Assembly: GCF_020009625.1 (NCBI RefSeq) | Contig: NZ_JAIHLP010000002.1 | Span: 2,108,001 to 2,172,000 of the forward strand | DNA: 64,000 nt | Direction of reading: 5' to 3' | Origin: Leifsonia poae | GTDB lineage: Bacteria > Actinomycetota > Actinomycetes > Actinomycetales > Microbacteriaceae | Part shown: positions 43,955 to 53,126 of the stretch, in pieces | Numbering within the stretch: the stretch's first letter is position 1 | Layout of the letters: each line of letters opens with the position of its first letter | Position numbers and translations under genes: made by a program | The notes under the pieces: generated by a model | What the model was told of the DNA's origin: nothing | Databases searched by the model: none | Seen by the model: the letters and a program-made list of their open reading frames with translations, nothing else

Positions 43955-44392
43955 GTGCCCCAGGTCTCACGCCGCACGATCGTCGCGGCCGGTGTCGCCG
44001 GAACGGCCGTCCTCGCCGCGCAGGCCGCGCCCGCGTTCGGATGGTCTTCGAGACCGGGTACGACCGCATCCGCCAAGGCCGCATCCGCCAAGGCCGGCAC
44101 GGTACCGGGACGATCCGTCTTCGCCGCCGCGCTCGGTGAGACGTTCCAGGCCGCAGTCGGCGGCAGCCCCGCAACTCTCCGGCTCGAAGCGATCGACGAT
44201 CTCGTTCCCGAGTCCGAACCCGGAACCGAGAACCGTTTCAGCCTGCTCTTCTCCGCCGCACTGCCGACCACAGGCGAGGGCATCTACATCCTGCGACGCC
44301 CGGGAACGCCGACGGCGACGCTCTTCCTCACCCCAGTCGGCTCCCCGGAGGGCACGCGCACTCTGCAGGCCATCATCAACCGACTCGCATGA
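43955..44392 (+). CDS. Tat-exported DUF6916-like domain protein
   Basis: A 145-residue protein starting at GTG 43955 behind a strong GAGGAGGAG. The N-terminus has a twin-arginine motif (SRRTIVAAG) and a hydrophobic stretch ending AQAAPAFG, so Tat export is likely. The rest carries a DUF6916-like pattern: GETFQAAVG, RLEAIDDL, FSLLFSAALPTTGEGIYILRRP and a final FLTPVGSPEGTRTLQAIINR. Function is unknown. I recall this domain mainly next to tail-collar proteins. It overlaps the GNAT gene by 4 bp. Confidence 0.65.
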   Translation: MPQVSRRTIVAAGVAGTAVLAAQAAPAFGWSSRPGTTASAKAASAKAGTVPGRSVFAAALGETFQAAVGGSPATLRLEAIDDLVPESEPGTENRFSLLFSAALPTTGEGIYILRRPGTPTATLFLTPVGSPEGTRTLQAIINRLA

Positions 44393-44874
44393 CCCCCACA
44401 TCCACCACCCGAACGCGCACAGCCGAGGCCGGCGACGCCGCCCTTCTCCGTGCGCTCTTCGCGGAGACCCGCGGAGCGGAGCTCGCCGCGGCCGGGCTCG
44501 ACCGGGCCGCCCTCGACCAGCTCGTGGAGATCCAGCACCGCTCGCACACCGCCCAGGTGGCGGCCTCCCACCCGGGAGCGACGGCCACCGTGATCGAGAT
44601 CGACGGCGAGGCGGCCGGGATGCTGCTTGTCGACCGATCGTCCGAGGCCATGCACATCGTCGATTTCACCGTCGCCGCGGCGCACCGCGGACGCGGCGCC
44701 GGCACGGCAGCGCTCGCAGACCTCACGACAGAGGCCGATGCGGCCCACCGGGCGATCACCCTCGAGGTGTGGGCGTTGAACTCCGGGGCCATCGGGCTCT
44801 ACGAACGTGCCGGCTTCGCGGTGATCGGCGAACGGTCCGGCTCCCTGGAGCTGCGTCGGGAGCCGAACGGATGA
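44389..44874 (+). CDS. GNAT-family N-acetyltransferase
   Basis: 161 residues of the GNAT fold. The strand-4 / P-loop region HIVDFTVAAAHRGRGAGTAAL contains the acetyl-CoA-binding RGRGAGT, followed by LEVWALNSGAIGLYERAGFAVIGE, the usual strand 5 and helix with N-x-x-A-x-x-L-Y-x-x-x-G-F. Its substrate is unknown. It overlaps both neighbours by 4 bp, which is unusual for a stand-alone GNAT and suggests it modifies a product of this cassette. Confidence 0.88.
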   Translation: MTPTSTTRTRTAEAGDAALLRALFAETRGAELAAAGLDRAALDQLVEIQHRSHTAQVAASHPGATATVIEIDGEAAGMLLVDRSSEAMHIVDFTVAAAHRGRGAGTAALADLTTEADAAHRAITLEVWALNSGAIGLYERAGFAVIGERSGSLELRREPNG

Positions 44875-45188
44875 ACGCCCCGAGCCACACCGACCGCCTC
44901 GCGGCCGTCGGCACCGACTACCGGGCGATCGACGAATCCGGTGCTCCTCACAGCCTGAGACTCGACGGCTGCAGCCCGCTCGTCGCCTCGGGCGGTTGGG
45001 CGTCCTACTCTCTGCGCTACCTCGCGGAGCCCGGCACCGCCTCGGACCAGGGGACGTACCTGCTGACCCCCGTGGAGGCACAGCCGGAGGCCGAACCCGA
45101 AGCGATCTTCCTGGTGCCGATCGCCCAGCGCAGCGACGGCATCGAGTTCGAGGCCGTTTTCACCTTTCCGAGCGAGGAGACCGAATGA
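44871..45188 (+). CDS. DUF6916-like small protein
   Basis: A 105-residue protein without signal peptide, related in layout to the first gene of the cassette: an RLDGCSPLVASGGWASYSLRYLAE middle, a QGTYLLTPVEA turn, then AIFLVPIAQRSDGIEFEAVFTFP. It starts at ATG 44871 overlapping the GNAT stop, and its stop overlaps the first tail-collar start. Function unknown. The presence of exported and cytoplasmic forms in one cassette is notable. Confidence 0.65.
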   Translation: MNAPSHTDRLAAVGTDYRAIDESGAPHSLRLDGCSPLVASGGWASYSLRYLAEPGTASDQGTYLLTPVEAQPEAEPEAIFLVPIAQRSDGIEFEAVFTFPSEETE

Positions 45189-45694
45189 GCAGCCCCTACC
45201 TCGGAGAGATCCGGATGTTCGGCGGAAACTTCGCGCCATCCGGATGGGCGTACTGCAACGGCGCTACCCTCCAGATCTCCCAGTTCGATGCCCTGTTCGA
45301 ACTCATTGGAACGAGCTACGGCGGTGACGGCGAGTCCACGTTCAATCTTCCCGATCTGGGCGGACGGTTCCCGGTCCACCAGGGCCGCGGCACGACTCTG
45401 GCGCAGACCGGCGGGCAGGAGGTCGTCATGCTGTCGACGGCTCAGCTCCCGCCACACACCCACACGCCGGTGGCCGCGACGACTCCGATCACGGCGAGCA
45501 CCTCCAACACCGTGTTCTCTGCCTGGGCCGACACTCCATACGCGCCCTACGTCGCCGGAACGACCCCGAGCGTTCCCCTGGCACCGAACGCCCTGACGCA
45601 GGCCGGTGGCAACCAGCCGCACGACAACATGTCGCCGTACCTCGTGATCGGCTACATCATCTCGCTCTACGGCATTTTCCCCTCCCAGAGCTGA
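45185..45694 (+). CDS. Tail-collar (microcystin-dependent-protein-like) protein 1
   Basis: 169 residues with the tail-collar domain: GEIRMFGGNFAPSGWAYCNG at the start, LFELIGTSYGGDG and FNLPDLGGRFP, then a PHTHTP turn and a C-terminal PHDNMSPYLVIGYIISLYGIFP. The domain is named from phage tail fibres but also occurs in bacterial three-gene sets such as this. There is no signal peptide. First of three paralogues, overlapping the preceding gene by 4 bp. Confidence 0.85.
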   Translation: MSSPYLGEIRMFGGNFAPSGWAYCNGATLQISQFDALFELIGTSYGGDGESTFNLPDLGGRFPVHQGRGTTLAQTGGQEVVMLSTAQLPPHTHTPVAATTPITASTSNTVFSAWADTPYAPYVAGTTPSVPLAPNALTQAGGNQPHDNMSPYLVIGYIISLYGIFPSQS

Positions 45695-45710
45695 CGAGAA
45701 CAGGAACGCG

Positions 45711-46205
45711 ATGTCCAATCCGTATCTCGGCGAGATCCGCCTCACGTCCTTCGGCTTTGCGCCGAAGGGCTGGGCGCTCTGCAACGGTCAGACCCTGCCG
45801 ATCAACCAGAACCAGGCGCTCTTCGCCCTGCTCGGCACCACCTACGGCGGAGACGGTCAGACGACGTTCCTGCTGCCCGACCTGCAGGGGCGCATCCCGC
45901 TCGGCGCGAGCGGCGCCCACCCGCTCGGCCAGACGGGCGGGGAGACTGCCCATGTCCTGACTTCGTCGGAGCTGCCCCAGCACACCCACCTCGCTTCGAC
46001 GACAGCAGTGGGCACAAGATCCGCCCCATCGGGTGCGTACTTCGCCGGCCCGGGAAAGCTCGCTTTCGGGGGGACGGGCACCGTGCCGTTCGCCCCAGGC
46101 ACCGTCTCCAACGTCGGATCGGGCCAGCCCCATGAGAACCAGGCGCCGTTCCTCACCATCTCGTTCGCCATCGCCCTCCAGGGCATCTTCCCCTCACGGA
46201 ACTGA
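45711..46205 (+). CDS. Tail-collar (microcystin-dependent-protein-like) protein 2
   Basis: 164 residues, a paralogue of its neighbours: GEIRLTSFGFAPKGWALCNG, LFALLGTTYGGDG, FLLPDLQGRIPLG, PQHTHLAS and a C-terminal PHENQAPFLTISFAIALQGIFP. It starts 16 bp after the first collar gene. Within the shared frame the middle third (the loop after the His-rich turn) is the most variable, which fits a trimeric knob with a variable tip. Confidence 0.85.
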   Translation: MSNPYLGEIRLTSFGFAPKGWALCNGQTLPINQNQALFALLGTTYGGDGQTTFLLPDLQGRIPLGASGAHPLGQTGGETAHVLTSSELPQHTHLASTTAVGTRSAPSGAYFAGPGKLAFGGTGTVPFAPGTVSNVGSGQPHENQAPFLTISFAIALQGIFPSRN

Positions 46206-46222
46206 CCCAATGCGGAGCAACC

Positions 46223-46759
46223 ATGTCTGACCAGTTCGTCGCGGAGATCCGCCTCGTCGCTTTCACCTTCGCGCCGTTGGGCTGGGCGTTCTGCAACGGC
46301 CAGTTGCTGCCCATCAGCCAGAACACCGCGCTCTTCTCTCTACTCGGCACCTACTACGGCGGGGACGGCAAGTCGACATTCGCCCTGCCCGATCTGCAGG
46401 GGGCGACGGCACTGGGCCAGAATCCGGGCGGCACGAACCCTCTGACGCCGAACTTCCTCGGCGATTCGGGAGGCACCGAGACCGTCACGCTCTCGACGAT
46501 GGGGATTCCGAACCACTCGCATCCGGTCAACGCGATCAACGCGCCGGGCACGACGAACTCGCCCGCAGGAGCCACCTTCGCCATCCCCCGGTTCGGCCGC
46601 GGAACCGAGTCGGTGTACGCGGCCGCCGCCGGGCCCAACACGCTCGCACCGCAAGCGTTCAGCTTCACCGGCGGCAATGCCCCGCACAACAATATGCAGC
46701 CCTACCTCACGCTCAACTACGTGATCGCGCTGAACGGCATCTTCCCCCCTCGCGGCTGA
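46223..46759 (+). CDS. Tail-collar (microcystin-dependent-protein-like) protein 3
   Basis: 178 residues, third paralogue: AEIRLVAFTFAPLGWAFCNG, LFSLLGTYYGGDG, FALPDLQGATALG, NHSHPV and C-terminal PHNNMQPYLTLNYVIALNGIFP. It is slightly longer, with an insert after the second motif. It is the last gene of the cassette, and a tandem repeat lies between its stop and the end of clpB. The three together suggest a hetero-oligomeric assembly. Confidence 0.85.
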   Translation: MSDQFVAEIRLVAFTFAPLGWAFCNGQLLPISQNTALFSLLGTYYGGDGKSTFALPDLQGATALGQNPGGTNPLTPNFLGDSGGTETVTLSTMGIPNHSHPVNAINAPGTTNSPAGATFAIPRFGRGTESVYAAAAGPNTLAPQAFSFTGGNAPHNNMQPYLTLNYVIALNGIFPPRG

Positions 46760-46765
46760 CCGCGG

Positions 46766-46809
46766 CCGCGGCCGAACGCAGCCGCGGCCGAACGCAGCCG
46801 CGGCCGAAC
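46766..46809. repeat. 16-bp tandem repeat between convergent genes
   Basis: CCGCGGCCGAACGCAG is repeated 2.75 times between the third tail-collar stop and the clpB stop. Its CCGCGG cores are self-complementary and could form terminator-like stems for both converging transcripts. Confidence 0.8.
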
Positions 46810-48969
46810 CTACTCCCGCACCGGCACGACCGTGAGGGAGTCGCCGTCGGGTGCGATGTCGACCCGCACCAGGTCGCCGTCGCGGATCTCGCCCGCGAGG
46901 AGCCCGGTGGCGAGCCTGTCGTCGATCTCTCGCTGCATCAGCCGGCGTAGCGGACGGGCCCCGTAGATGGGGTCGTAGCCGCGCTCGGCGAGCCAGGCGC
47001 GCGCATCCGGAGTCACCGCCAGTTCGAGGCGGCGCTCCTGCAGCCGGCGCATGAGCCGATCGATGTTGAGTTCGACGATCTCGCCGAGCTCGTCCTTGCT
47101 GAGGGCCGAGAACACCACGATGTCGTCGAGTCGGTTCACGAACTCGGGCTTGAAAGCCTGCCGCACCATCTGCAGCACCGCCTCCTCCTTCTCGACGTCG
47201 GTGAGGCTCTGGTCGACCAGGAACTGGCTGCCCAGGTTGGAGGTCAGGATGAGGATCGCGTTGCGGAAGTCGACCGTGCGACCCTGCCCGTCGGTGAGGC
47301 GCCCGTCGTCGAGCACCTGCAGCAGCACGTCGAACACTTCCGGGTGAGCCTTCTCGACCTCATCGAGCAGGATGACGGAGTACGGCCGCCGCCGCACGGC
47401 CTCCGTGAGCTGACCGCCCTGTTCGTACCCGACGTAGCCCGGAGGGGCGCCGACGAGCCGCGACACGGAGAACTTCTCCCCGTACTCGCTCATGTCGATG
47501 CGGACCATGGCCTTCTCGTCGTCGAACAGGAACGCCGCCAGGGCTTTCGCGAGCTCGGTCTTCCCGACGCCGGTCGGGCCGAGGAAGAGGAACGATCCGG
47601 TGGGCCGGTCGGGGTCGGAGATGCCGGCGCGCGTGCGGCGCACAGCATCCGCCACGGCGGAGACCGCCTTCCGCTGGCCGATGATCCGGCGGGCGAGCTC
47701 GTGCTCGAGATGCAGCAGCTTCTCGGTCTCCCCCTGGGTCAGGCGGTCGACCGGGATGCCCGTCCACGCGGCAACGACGGCGGCGATGTCATCGCTCGTG
47801 ACCTGTTCGTTCACCATGCGCTGCTGGTCGGGGTTCCGTTCGGCCCGCTCGGCCTCGGCGAGCTCCCGCTCGATGGCCGGGATCGTCTCGTACTCGATCT
47901 TCGAGGCCTCCTGGTAGCGGCCGTCGCGCAGCGCGACATCCCGCTTGGTCTTCGCCTCATCGAGCTGCGACCGCAGTTCGCCGACCCGGTTGAGCGAGGC
48001 CTTCTCGAGGCGCCAGCGCTCTTGCAGGGTCTCCAGCTCGTCCTCGCTCTCGCGCAGCCGCGCCTGCAGCTGGCCGAGACGCTCTTTGCTCGCCTCGTCT
48101 TTCTCCTTCTTCAGGGCGAATTCTTCGAGCTTCATCCGCTCCACCACGCGCTGCAGCGTGTCGATCTCCACGGGGGCCGAGTCGATCTCCATCTTGAGTC
48201 GGCTGGCGGCCTCGTCGATCAGGTCGATCGCCTTATCGGGCAGTTGGCGTGCGGTTATGTAGCGGTTGGAGAGGGATGCGGCCGCGACCAGCGCCGAGTC
48301 CTCGATCGTGACCCCATGGTGCGCCTCGTACCGCCCTTTCAGGCCACGAAGGATCGCAACCGTGTCTTCGACGGTGGGCTCGCCGACGTACACCTGCTGG
48401 AAACGGCGTTCGAGCGCGGCGTCCTTCTCGATGAACTCGCGGTACTCGTTGAGTGTCGTCGCGCCGATCAGCCGCAATTCGCCGCGGGCCAGCATCGGCT
48501 TGAGCATGTTGGAGGCCGCGACGGACCCCTCGCCCCCGCCGGCGCCCATCAGGATGTGCAGTTCGTCGACGAATGTGATGATCTGTCCGTCGGCGTCGTT
48601 GATCTCTTTGAGCACGGCCTTCAGCCGCTCCTCGAACTGGCCGCGGTACATCGCACCGGCGACGAGCGCGGAGAGGTCGAGCGACACCAGCTGCTTGCCT
48701 TTGAGCGAGTCGGCGACGTCGCCGGCGACGATGCGCTGGGCGAGCCCCTCGACGACGGCCGTCTTGCCGACGCCGGGTTCGCCGATGAGCACCGGGTTGT
48801 TCTTGGTTCGCCGGGTCAGCACCTGACTGATGCGCCGGATCTCGGCATCCCGACCGATGACCGGGTCGAGCTTGCCGCTCTTCGCGATCTCCGTGAGGTT
48901 CACGCCGTACTGTTCGAGTGCGCTCTTCTGTTCCTCCTGCGTGGAGGGAGCGCCTTGCATGTTGGCCAT
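46810..48969 (-). CDS. clpB: ClpB/HSP100 disaggregase, short form without N domain
   Basis: 719 residues. Two AAA+ domains, the first with Walker A GEPGVGKT (63-70), the second with GPTGVGKT near 462-469. The long charged coiled-coil middle domain ([29 protein letters not shown]...) between them identifies ClpB rather than ClpA/C. Full-length ClpB has about 140 more N-terminal residues (Clp N domain), and here only about 20 residues precede AAA1. Start ATG 48969 follows GAAAGGAC. With DnaK it resolubilises aggregated proteins. A HAIR operator lies just upstream. Confidence 0.92.
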   Translation of the reverse strand: MANMQGAPSTQEEQKSALEQYGVNLTEIAKSGKLDPVIGRDAEIRRISQVLTRRTKNNPVLIGEPGVGKTAVVEGLAQRIVAGDVADSLKGKQLVSLDLSALVAGAMYRGQFEERLKAVLKEINDADGQIITFVDELHILMGAGGGEGSVAASNMLKPMLARGELRLIGATTLNEYREFIEKDAALERRFQQVYVGEPTVEDTVAILRGLKGRYEAHHGVTIEDSALVAAASLSNRYITARQLPDKAIDLIDEAASRLKMEIDSAPVEIDTLQRVVERMKLEEFALKKEKDEASKERLGQLQARLRESEDELETLQERWRLEKASLNRVGELRSQLDEAKTKRDVALRDGRYQEASKIEYETIPAIERELAEAERAERNPDQQRMVNEQVTSDDIAAVVAAWTGIPVDRLTQGETEKLLHLEHELARRIIGQRKAVSAVADAVRRTRAGISDPDRPTGSFLFLGPTGVGKTELAKALAAFLFDDEKAMVRIDMSEYGEKFSVSRLVGAPPGYVGYEQGGQLTEAVRRRPYSVILLDEVEKAHPEVFDVLLQVLDDGRLTDGQGRTVDFRNAILILTSNLGSQFLVDQSLTDVEKEEAVLQMVRQAFKPEFVNRLDDIVVFSALSKDELGEIVELNIDRLMRRLQERRLELAVTPDARAWLAERGYDPIYGARPLRRLMQREIDDRLATGLLAGEIRDGDLVRVDIAPDGDSLTVVPVRE

Positions 48970-48991
48970 AGTGTCCTTTCCTCCCGTGGAC

Positions 48992-49018
48992 AAAGTTGAG
49001 TGTACTAGACTCAACTTT
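48992..49018. promoter_or_regulatory. HAIR operator (HspR binding site) before clpB
   Basis: AAAGTTGAGT-N7-ACTCAACTTT, a perfect 10-base inverted repeat around GTACTAG. It matches the HspR-associated inverted repeat consensus CTTGAGT-N7-ACTCAAG in spacing and core. It is 23 bp upstream of the clpB start, so clpB should be repressed by HspR and induced by heat. HspR itself is not in the window. Confidence 0.88.
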
Positions 49019-49023
49019 AAAGC

Positions 49024-49059
49024 GCACCCCTCTATTCCACAGCACCCCTCTAATCCACA
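49024..49059. repeat. 18-bp tandem repeat upstream of clpB operator
   Basis: GCACCCCTCTATTCCACA is followed directly by the same sequence with one change (TAATCC for TATTCC). It lies between the clpB HAIR box and the terminator hairpin of the next gene. Possible upstream promoter element or degenerate duplication. Confidence 0.75.
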
Positions 49060-49071
49060 ACGGAGCAGCGC

Positions 49072-49109
49072 GAAGCGGCCCCACCGGTGAGACCCGGTGG
49101 GGCCGCTTC
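49072..49109 (-). terminator. Terminator hairpin after DUF11 surface-protein gene
   Basis: Perfect 16-bp arms (GAAGCGGCCCCACCGG and its complement) around a 6-base loop, located 22 bp beyond the stop of the minus-strand gene that ends at 49131. No T-run follows, as is common in high-GC actinobacteria. It should protect the clpB promoter from read-through. Confidence 0.8.
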
Positions 49110-49130
49110 AGGTTTCTCCGTCGGGTGCTG

Positions 49131-52100
49131 CTAGGCGTGGCGGCGACGGCGGAGGACGAGAGCCGCGATTCCGGCGCCGGTCACGCCGAGCGCTGCAAGC
49201 AACCAGCCGGCGACATCGAGACCGGTGTCGGCCAGACCCACCGCAGGCGGATCGACGAGATGACTCGTGCGGCAGTCGGGGTTCGCGTCGGCGGCCGGAA
49301 CGCACACCGCGTCCGCGTCGGGGCTGGTGACCACATTGGTGATCGTCTTGTCGCCGTCGCCGGTGACGGTCACCGAGTAGGTGATGGTGACGATCTGCCC
49401 GACCGCGAGATTCCCCGTCCAGGTCAGCGCGTTCCCGGAGCGGGTCACGGTGCCAGAGGTCGCCTTCTCGTCACCGGTCCAGGCGGCGTCGTCGAGCACG
49501 CCACTCAGATCGTCGACGACCGTTCCCGAGGTGGGGGCGTCGCCGGTCTGCGCGACAGTGACCGTGTACACGATCCGGTCGCCCGGTTTCACGATCGCGC
49601 CCGGCGCCGGATCGGAGGTCTTCGAGAAGGTGTAATTGCCGTAGGTGTGCACGGTCTCGCAGTCCGAGACCGGAGCGCAACCGGCCGAGGTCACGACGTT
49701 GTCGAGCCGCCCGTCGCCCATTGCTCTCGCCGCTTTGACGGTGACCGAGTATGTGACCTTCGCCACGGCGCCGACACCGAGTGTGCCCGACCAGGCGATC
49801 GATGGCCCGGTGACGGATGCGCTGCCGAGGTCGGCCGCGATGTCGCCGTTGTACGTCGCATCGTCGGCGACCTTCGCCAGGCTGTCGACGAACGATGCCG
49901 CGGCGGCGACCGTCCCGCGCTGGGTGACCGTCACCGTGTAGTGGATGACGTCACCGGGATGCACAACGCTCCCCGGTGCCGGATCAGACGTTTTGACGAC
50001 GGAGTATCCGACGACGTCGATCCCGGCAGGGTCGCAGGGGATCGTCGGCGCCACCCCGGAATCCGCGGGGGTCGCCGCCGAGGCGCACGCCGTATTCACG
50101 ATGCTGCCGCCGACCGAGGTGTCGAGCACCATCGAGTACTCGTGCGACTGGCTCGCGCCCGACGCCAGCGAGGCGATGTGGAAAGCACCGGCCGCCGGAT
50201 TCTTGTCGTCGGTCACGTTCACGTCCGTCAGGGTTCCCTGCCCGGTGTTCGTCACCGTGATCCGGTATTTGACCGTGTCGCCGTAGTGGAAGACGGGGTA
50301 GTCGACCGCATCGTTCGCGTCGTGCCAGACGCCGTCGACCCCCTGCACCTCCTTCTTGAGCGCGGCCGAGTAGTAGTTCGCGACGCTGAGGGGGGCGGAG
50401 GTGCGCATCACCAGGCCGGTGTGCCCCGCGCGCCCCTGCGCCCGGTTCACGAACGTGTCGCCGCCGTGCGCCCCATCCGTGGTGATGTGCACCCCGAACT
50501 GCTGGTTCGCGCCCGGGGCGAGCGTGCCGCCGATCACCCGCACGGCGGTCGCATCCGGGGTGAAGGCCGTCGTCCAGCCGACCGTGTTGCCCGCGATCGT
50601 TCCCGCGGCGCCGTTGGCCGCCGCGGCCGGATCGTCGGTCAGGGTCGCAGGGTCGGCGGTGGTGTAGTACACCTGCGCGCCGAGGGCGGCGGTCACCGAT
50701 GCGAGCGTGTACGTGCCGGAGAACGCGGTTCCGCGCCCGTCGCCGACATACGGCAAGATATCGATCGTGTCGGTGAACGGTTGCGCCACCGGGTCGTAGG
50801 AGCGCACGGTGACCGTCCAGGAGCCGGACCCTTTGCCGTCACCGGCGAGGTTCGGGATGAACGGAGCGTCCGCGGTCTTCGCGATCGTCGTGTAGCCGTC
50901 GGTGGCCACCGTCACCTGCGCACTCGCGGATTTGGTGATGGCGCCGTAGGTGGCGGTGATCGAGTTGGTCAGCGCCGCGCCCGGCGTCGCGCTCGCGTCG
51001 ACGACGGCCTGGTAGGTGAGCGCATGGTCGGCGTTCGTCGCCACACCGTCGAGCGTCCAGGTGAGCACCTGCCGCCCCGAGCCGTCGGTCGTCACCAACG
51101 GTTCCGGCGTCGCCGATCCGGCGACGTAGCCGGAGCCGAGGGGAAGCGTGTCCACGAGCTGGAACCCGTCGACGGTCGCGGGGATGGCCCCCGCGCCGTT
51201 CGCGGAGTAGGTGAGCGTGTACGTCGCCGGAACGCCCGGAGTGACGACACTGCGGTCCACCGACTTGGCGATCGCCGGTGTGGCGCTGACGACGCGCAGC
51301 ACATCCCGGAACCCGGTGGTGCACGGGTAGCGCGAGCCGGCCGTCGGCGTGATGCAGCCGGTGCCGTTCCACCAGTTGTTCGCGGGCACATCGACGACGC
51401 CGGAGAAGAACGACCAGACGTCCGTTCCGGCGGGAGTCGACGGCTTGATCACCTGGTTGACCACCGCGGTGATGTTCGAATAGCTGGAGAACGCGTTGAA
51501 CTGGGCCTGAGTGCCGGTGATGCGCATGGCCTTCACCGTGCTGAGATCCGCCGGCTGCGTCGTGGTCCAGCCGCTGCCGGTCCCGCAGTCGAAGGCGTTC
51601 GGGTCGTAGGAGGCGCTGGCCGGGTCGAGTGTCGGGTCGGCACCGACGTAGAACTCGGTCGTGGTGCCGACTCCGGCGGCGCCGGGCTGCGCCCATCCCC
51701 ATCCGGCGTAGGTCACGTAGCGGGTGTCGAGCGCGGTGCACATGCCCACCAGACGGTCGGCCGGTCGATCGGTGTGGAGCTGCATGGCGGTGTCCATGTA
51801 CTGCCCGACCTGGGTTCCGGCGGAGACCCGGTAGGTGTCGTCCCAGGTGGTTCCACCGCTGCCGGTGTAGCCGCGCCCCCAGCCGGAGGAGTAGAGGCCG
51901 GGGGTCGTCCACGCCTTCGACTCCGAGTTGTTCGACGGGTCGTCCTGCGCGGTCTGCCCGCTCGTCGACGTGTAGGTCGGAGCGTTCGAGGTGAGAACAG
52001 CCGATCCCGTCGCCGCCGTGTTCACACGCAGCCAGATCGAACCCGAGGCGAGGGCGACCTGGTCGACAGGCAGGCGGTTTCCGGCCGAATCCAGGGTGGG

Positions 52101-52973
52101 CGGCGCCGTCGGCGCATAGTCGATGCCGGAGATCGTCAGCCGGAAGGTCGTCGGGCCGATCTGGGTGATCGTGCAGGTTCCCGCGGCCGCCGTCAGCTGA
52201 TCGGCCGGATGCGCACCCCCGGACCATGGATGCCCATCGGCCGCGCTCGGCCCCACGAACGGCGTGCATCCCTGCGGGTCGACCGAGATGGGTGCGCCCT
52301 GCGGGGAGACGATGGCGAGGTCGTATGCGACGGTCTGAGGACCGGCTTCGCTCCCCTTCCCTTTGCTCAGGGTCCACTCATAGTCGATCAGGAAACCGCC
52401 CGTGCCGGACGAGTAGTTCGGCGTTCCCGTGCCCCAGCGCATATCCATGCTGAACGGATTGGTGATGGCCAGGGGGTCGAGCCCGGCGGTCGCGCCGCCG
52501 ATGGCACCGGATGCCGACACGGCATCACCCGTCGTACCCCGCACTTCGATGGGAGCCTGGAGCACGGCAGCGGTGCCCTCATTCCTGGTTCCGAGATTGC
52601 ACGTCAGGGTCGTGCCGTCGGCCGAGATGCTGGACGGTGTGGTCACGCCGGTCGCCTTGCAGAGACCGGGCAGCGCTGTGAAGACGCCGTGCTGGGCCTG
52701 AATCGTCACGGTCACGTCGTCCACCGGAGCGTTGCCCGGTGCCGGTGCATCGTCGTTCACATTCACCCGCCAGACGCCGGTGACGACATCACCGGATTTC
52801 ACCTGTGCCGGCGTCGATGGCGCCCACTCGGCCGCGATCTCGAAGACGGGCGCGGCGACCGCGGGAGAGGCGGCGAACACCCCCGAAGCGATAAGCAGGG
52901 CGGCGAGACCGCCGCCGAGCCACTGCCGGGCCTTCCGCCGGCCCCTCGACGAGTTCCCTCCGGTATGGCTCAC
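49131..52973 (-). CDS. Giant DUF11-repeat surface protein with LADTG sorting signal
   Basis: About 1280 residues. The N-terminus has RRKARQWL, then a hydrophobic signal segment ending AVAA. The first two-thirds are beta-rich with no catalytic motif. The C-terminal part has about four DUF11-type units, each with KTSDPAPGxxVxPGDxIxYTVTVxQxG or a variant. A sortase-like end follows: GLADTGLD, a hydrophobic span and RRRRHA. LADTG departs from LPxTG at the second position. GTG 52973 (after GGGGAAGAA) is preferred over the open ATG at 53060, which has no ribosome site and would place a long Pro-rich lead before the signal. Probably an adhesin or stalk protein. Confidence 0.78.
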   Translation of the reverse strand: MSHTGGNSSRGRRKARQWLGGGLAALLIASGVFAASPAVAAPVFEIAAEWAPSTPAQVKSGDVVTGVWRVNVNDDAPAPGNAPVDDVTVTIQAQHGVFTALPGLCKATGVTTPSSISADGTTLTCNLGTRNEGTAAVLQAPIEVRGTTGDAVSASGAIGGATAGLDPLAITNPFSMDMRWGTGTPNYSSGTGGFLIDYEWTLSKGKGSEAGPQTVAYDLAIVSPQGAPISVDPQGCTPFVGPSAADGHPWSGGAHPADQLTAAAGTCTITQIGPTTFRLTISGIDYAPTAPPTLDSAGNRLPVDQVALASGSIWLRVNTAATGSAVLTSNAPTYTSTSGQTAQDDPSNNSESKAWTTPGLYSSGWGRGYTGSGGTTWDDTYRVSAGTQVGQYMDTAMQLHTDRPADRLVGMCTALDTRYVTYAGWGWAQPGAAGVGTTTEFYVGADPTLDPASASYDPNAFDCGTGSGWTTTQPADLSTVKAMRITGTQAQFNAFSSYSNITAVVNQVIKPSTPAGTDVWSFFSGVVDVPANNWWNGTGCITPTAGSRYPCTTGFRDVLRVVSATPAIAKSVDRSVVTPGVPATYTLTYSANGAGAIPATVDGFQLVDTLPLGSGYVAGSATPEPLVTTDGSGRQVLTWTLDGVATNADHALTYQAVVDASATPGAALTNSITATYGAITKSASAQVTVATDGYTTIAKTADAPFIPNLAGDGKGSGSWTVTVRSYDPVAQPFTDTIDILPYVGDGRGTAFSGTYTLASVTAALGAQVYYTTADPATLTDDPAAAANGAAGTIAGNTVGWTTAFTPDATAVRVIGGTLAPGANQQFGVHITTDGAHGGDTFVNRAQGRAGHTGLVMRTSAPLSVANYYSAALKKEVQGVDGVWHDANDAVDYPVFHYGDTVKYRITVTNTGQGTLTDVNVTDDKNPAAGAFHIASLASGASQSHEYSMVLDTSVGGSIVNTACASAATPADSGVAPTIPCDPAGIDVVGYSVVKTSDPAPGSVVHPGDVIHYTVTVTQRGTVAAAASFVDSLAKVADDATYNGDIAADLGSASVTGPSIAWSGTLGVGAVAKVTYSVTVKAARAMGDGRLDNVVTSAGCAPVSDCETVHTYGNYTFSKTSDPAPGAIVKPGDRIVYTVTVAQTGDAPTSGTVVDDLSGVLDDAAWTGDEKATSGTVTRSGNALTWTGNLAVGQIVTITYSVTVTGDGDKTITNVVTSPDADAVCVPAADANPDCRTSHLVDPPAVGLADTGLDVAGWLLAALGVTGAGIAALVLRRRRHA

Positions 52974-53097
52974 CACAGCGTTCTTCCCCACTCCCACCGC
53001 CCGAGGCGGCACCCTGAGACCGACGGCCCCCGAGACCGGAGGACCGGTGAACGCCGACATGCGGACAGCCGGCGGCCGATGTCAGCGTTCACATCCC

Positions 53098-53115
53098 GCA
53101 GACGCTTCCGTCTGC
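53098..53115. terminator. Hairpin downstream of membrane-protein gene
   Basis: GCAGACG-CTTC-CGTCTGC, a perfect 7-bp stem with a 4-base loop, 12 bp beyond the stop of the gene ending at 53127 and before the surface-protein start. Probably ends the LuxR/membrane-protein transcript. Confidence 0.6.
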
Positions 53116-53126
53116 TCGGCGACAGG

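Noticed and set aside
43955..46759. Prophage or phage-tail remnant because of tail-collar genes
   Set aside because: No integrase, portal, capsid, tail-tape, holin or attachment repeats. The genes form a regular host-type operon with DUF6916 and GNAT.
52974..53060. ATG 53060 as start of the DUF11 surface protein
   Set aside because: No ribosome site, and it puts about 29 Pro/Gly-rich residues before the signal peptide. GTG 52973 has GGGGAAGAA upstream.
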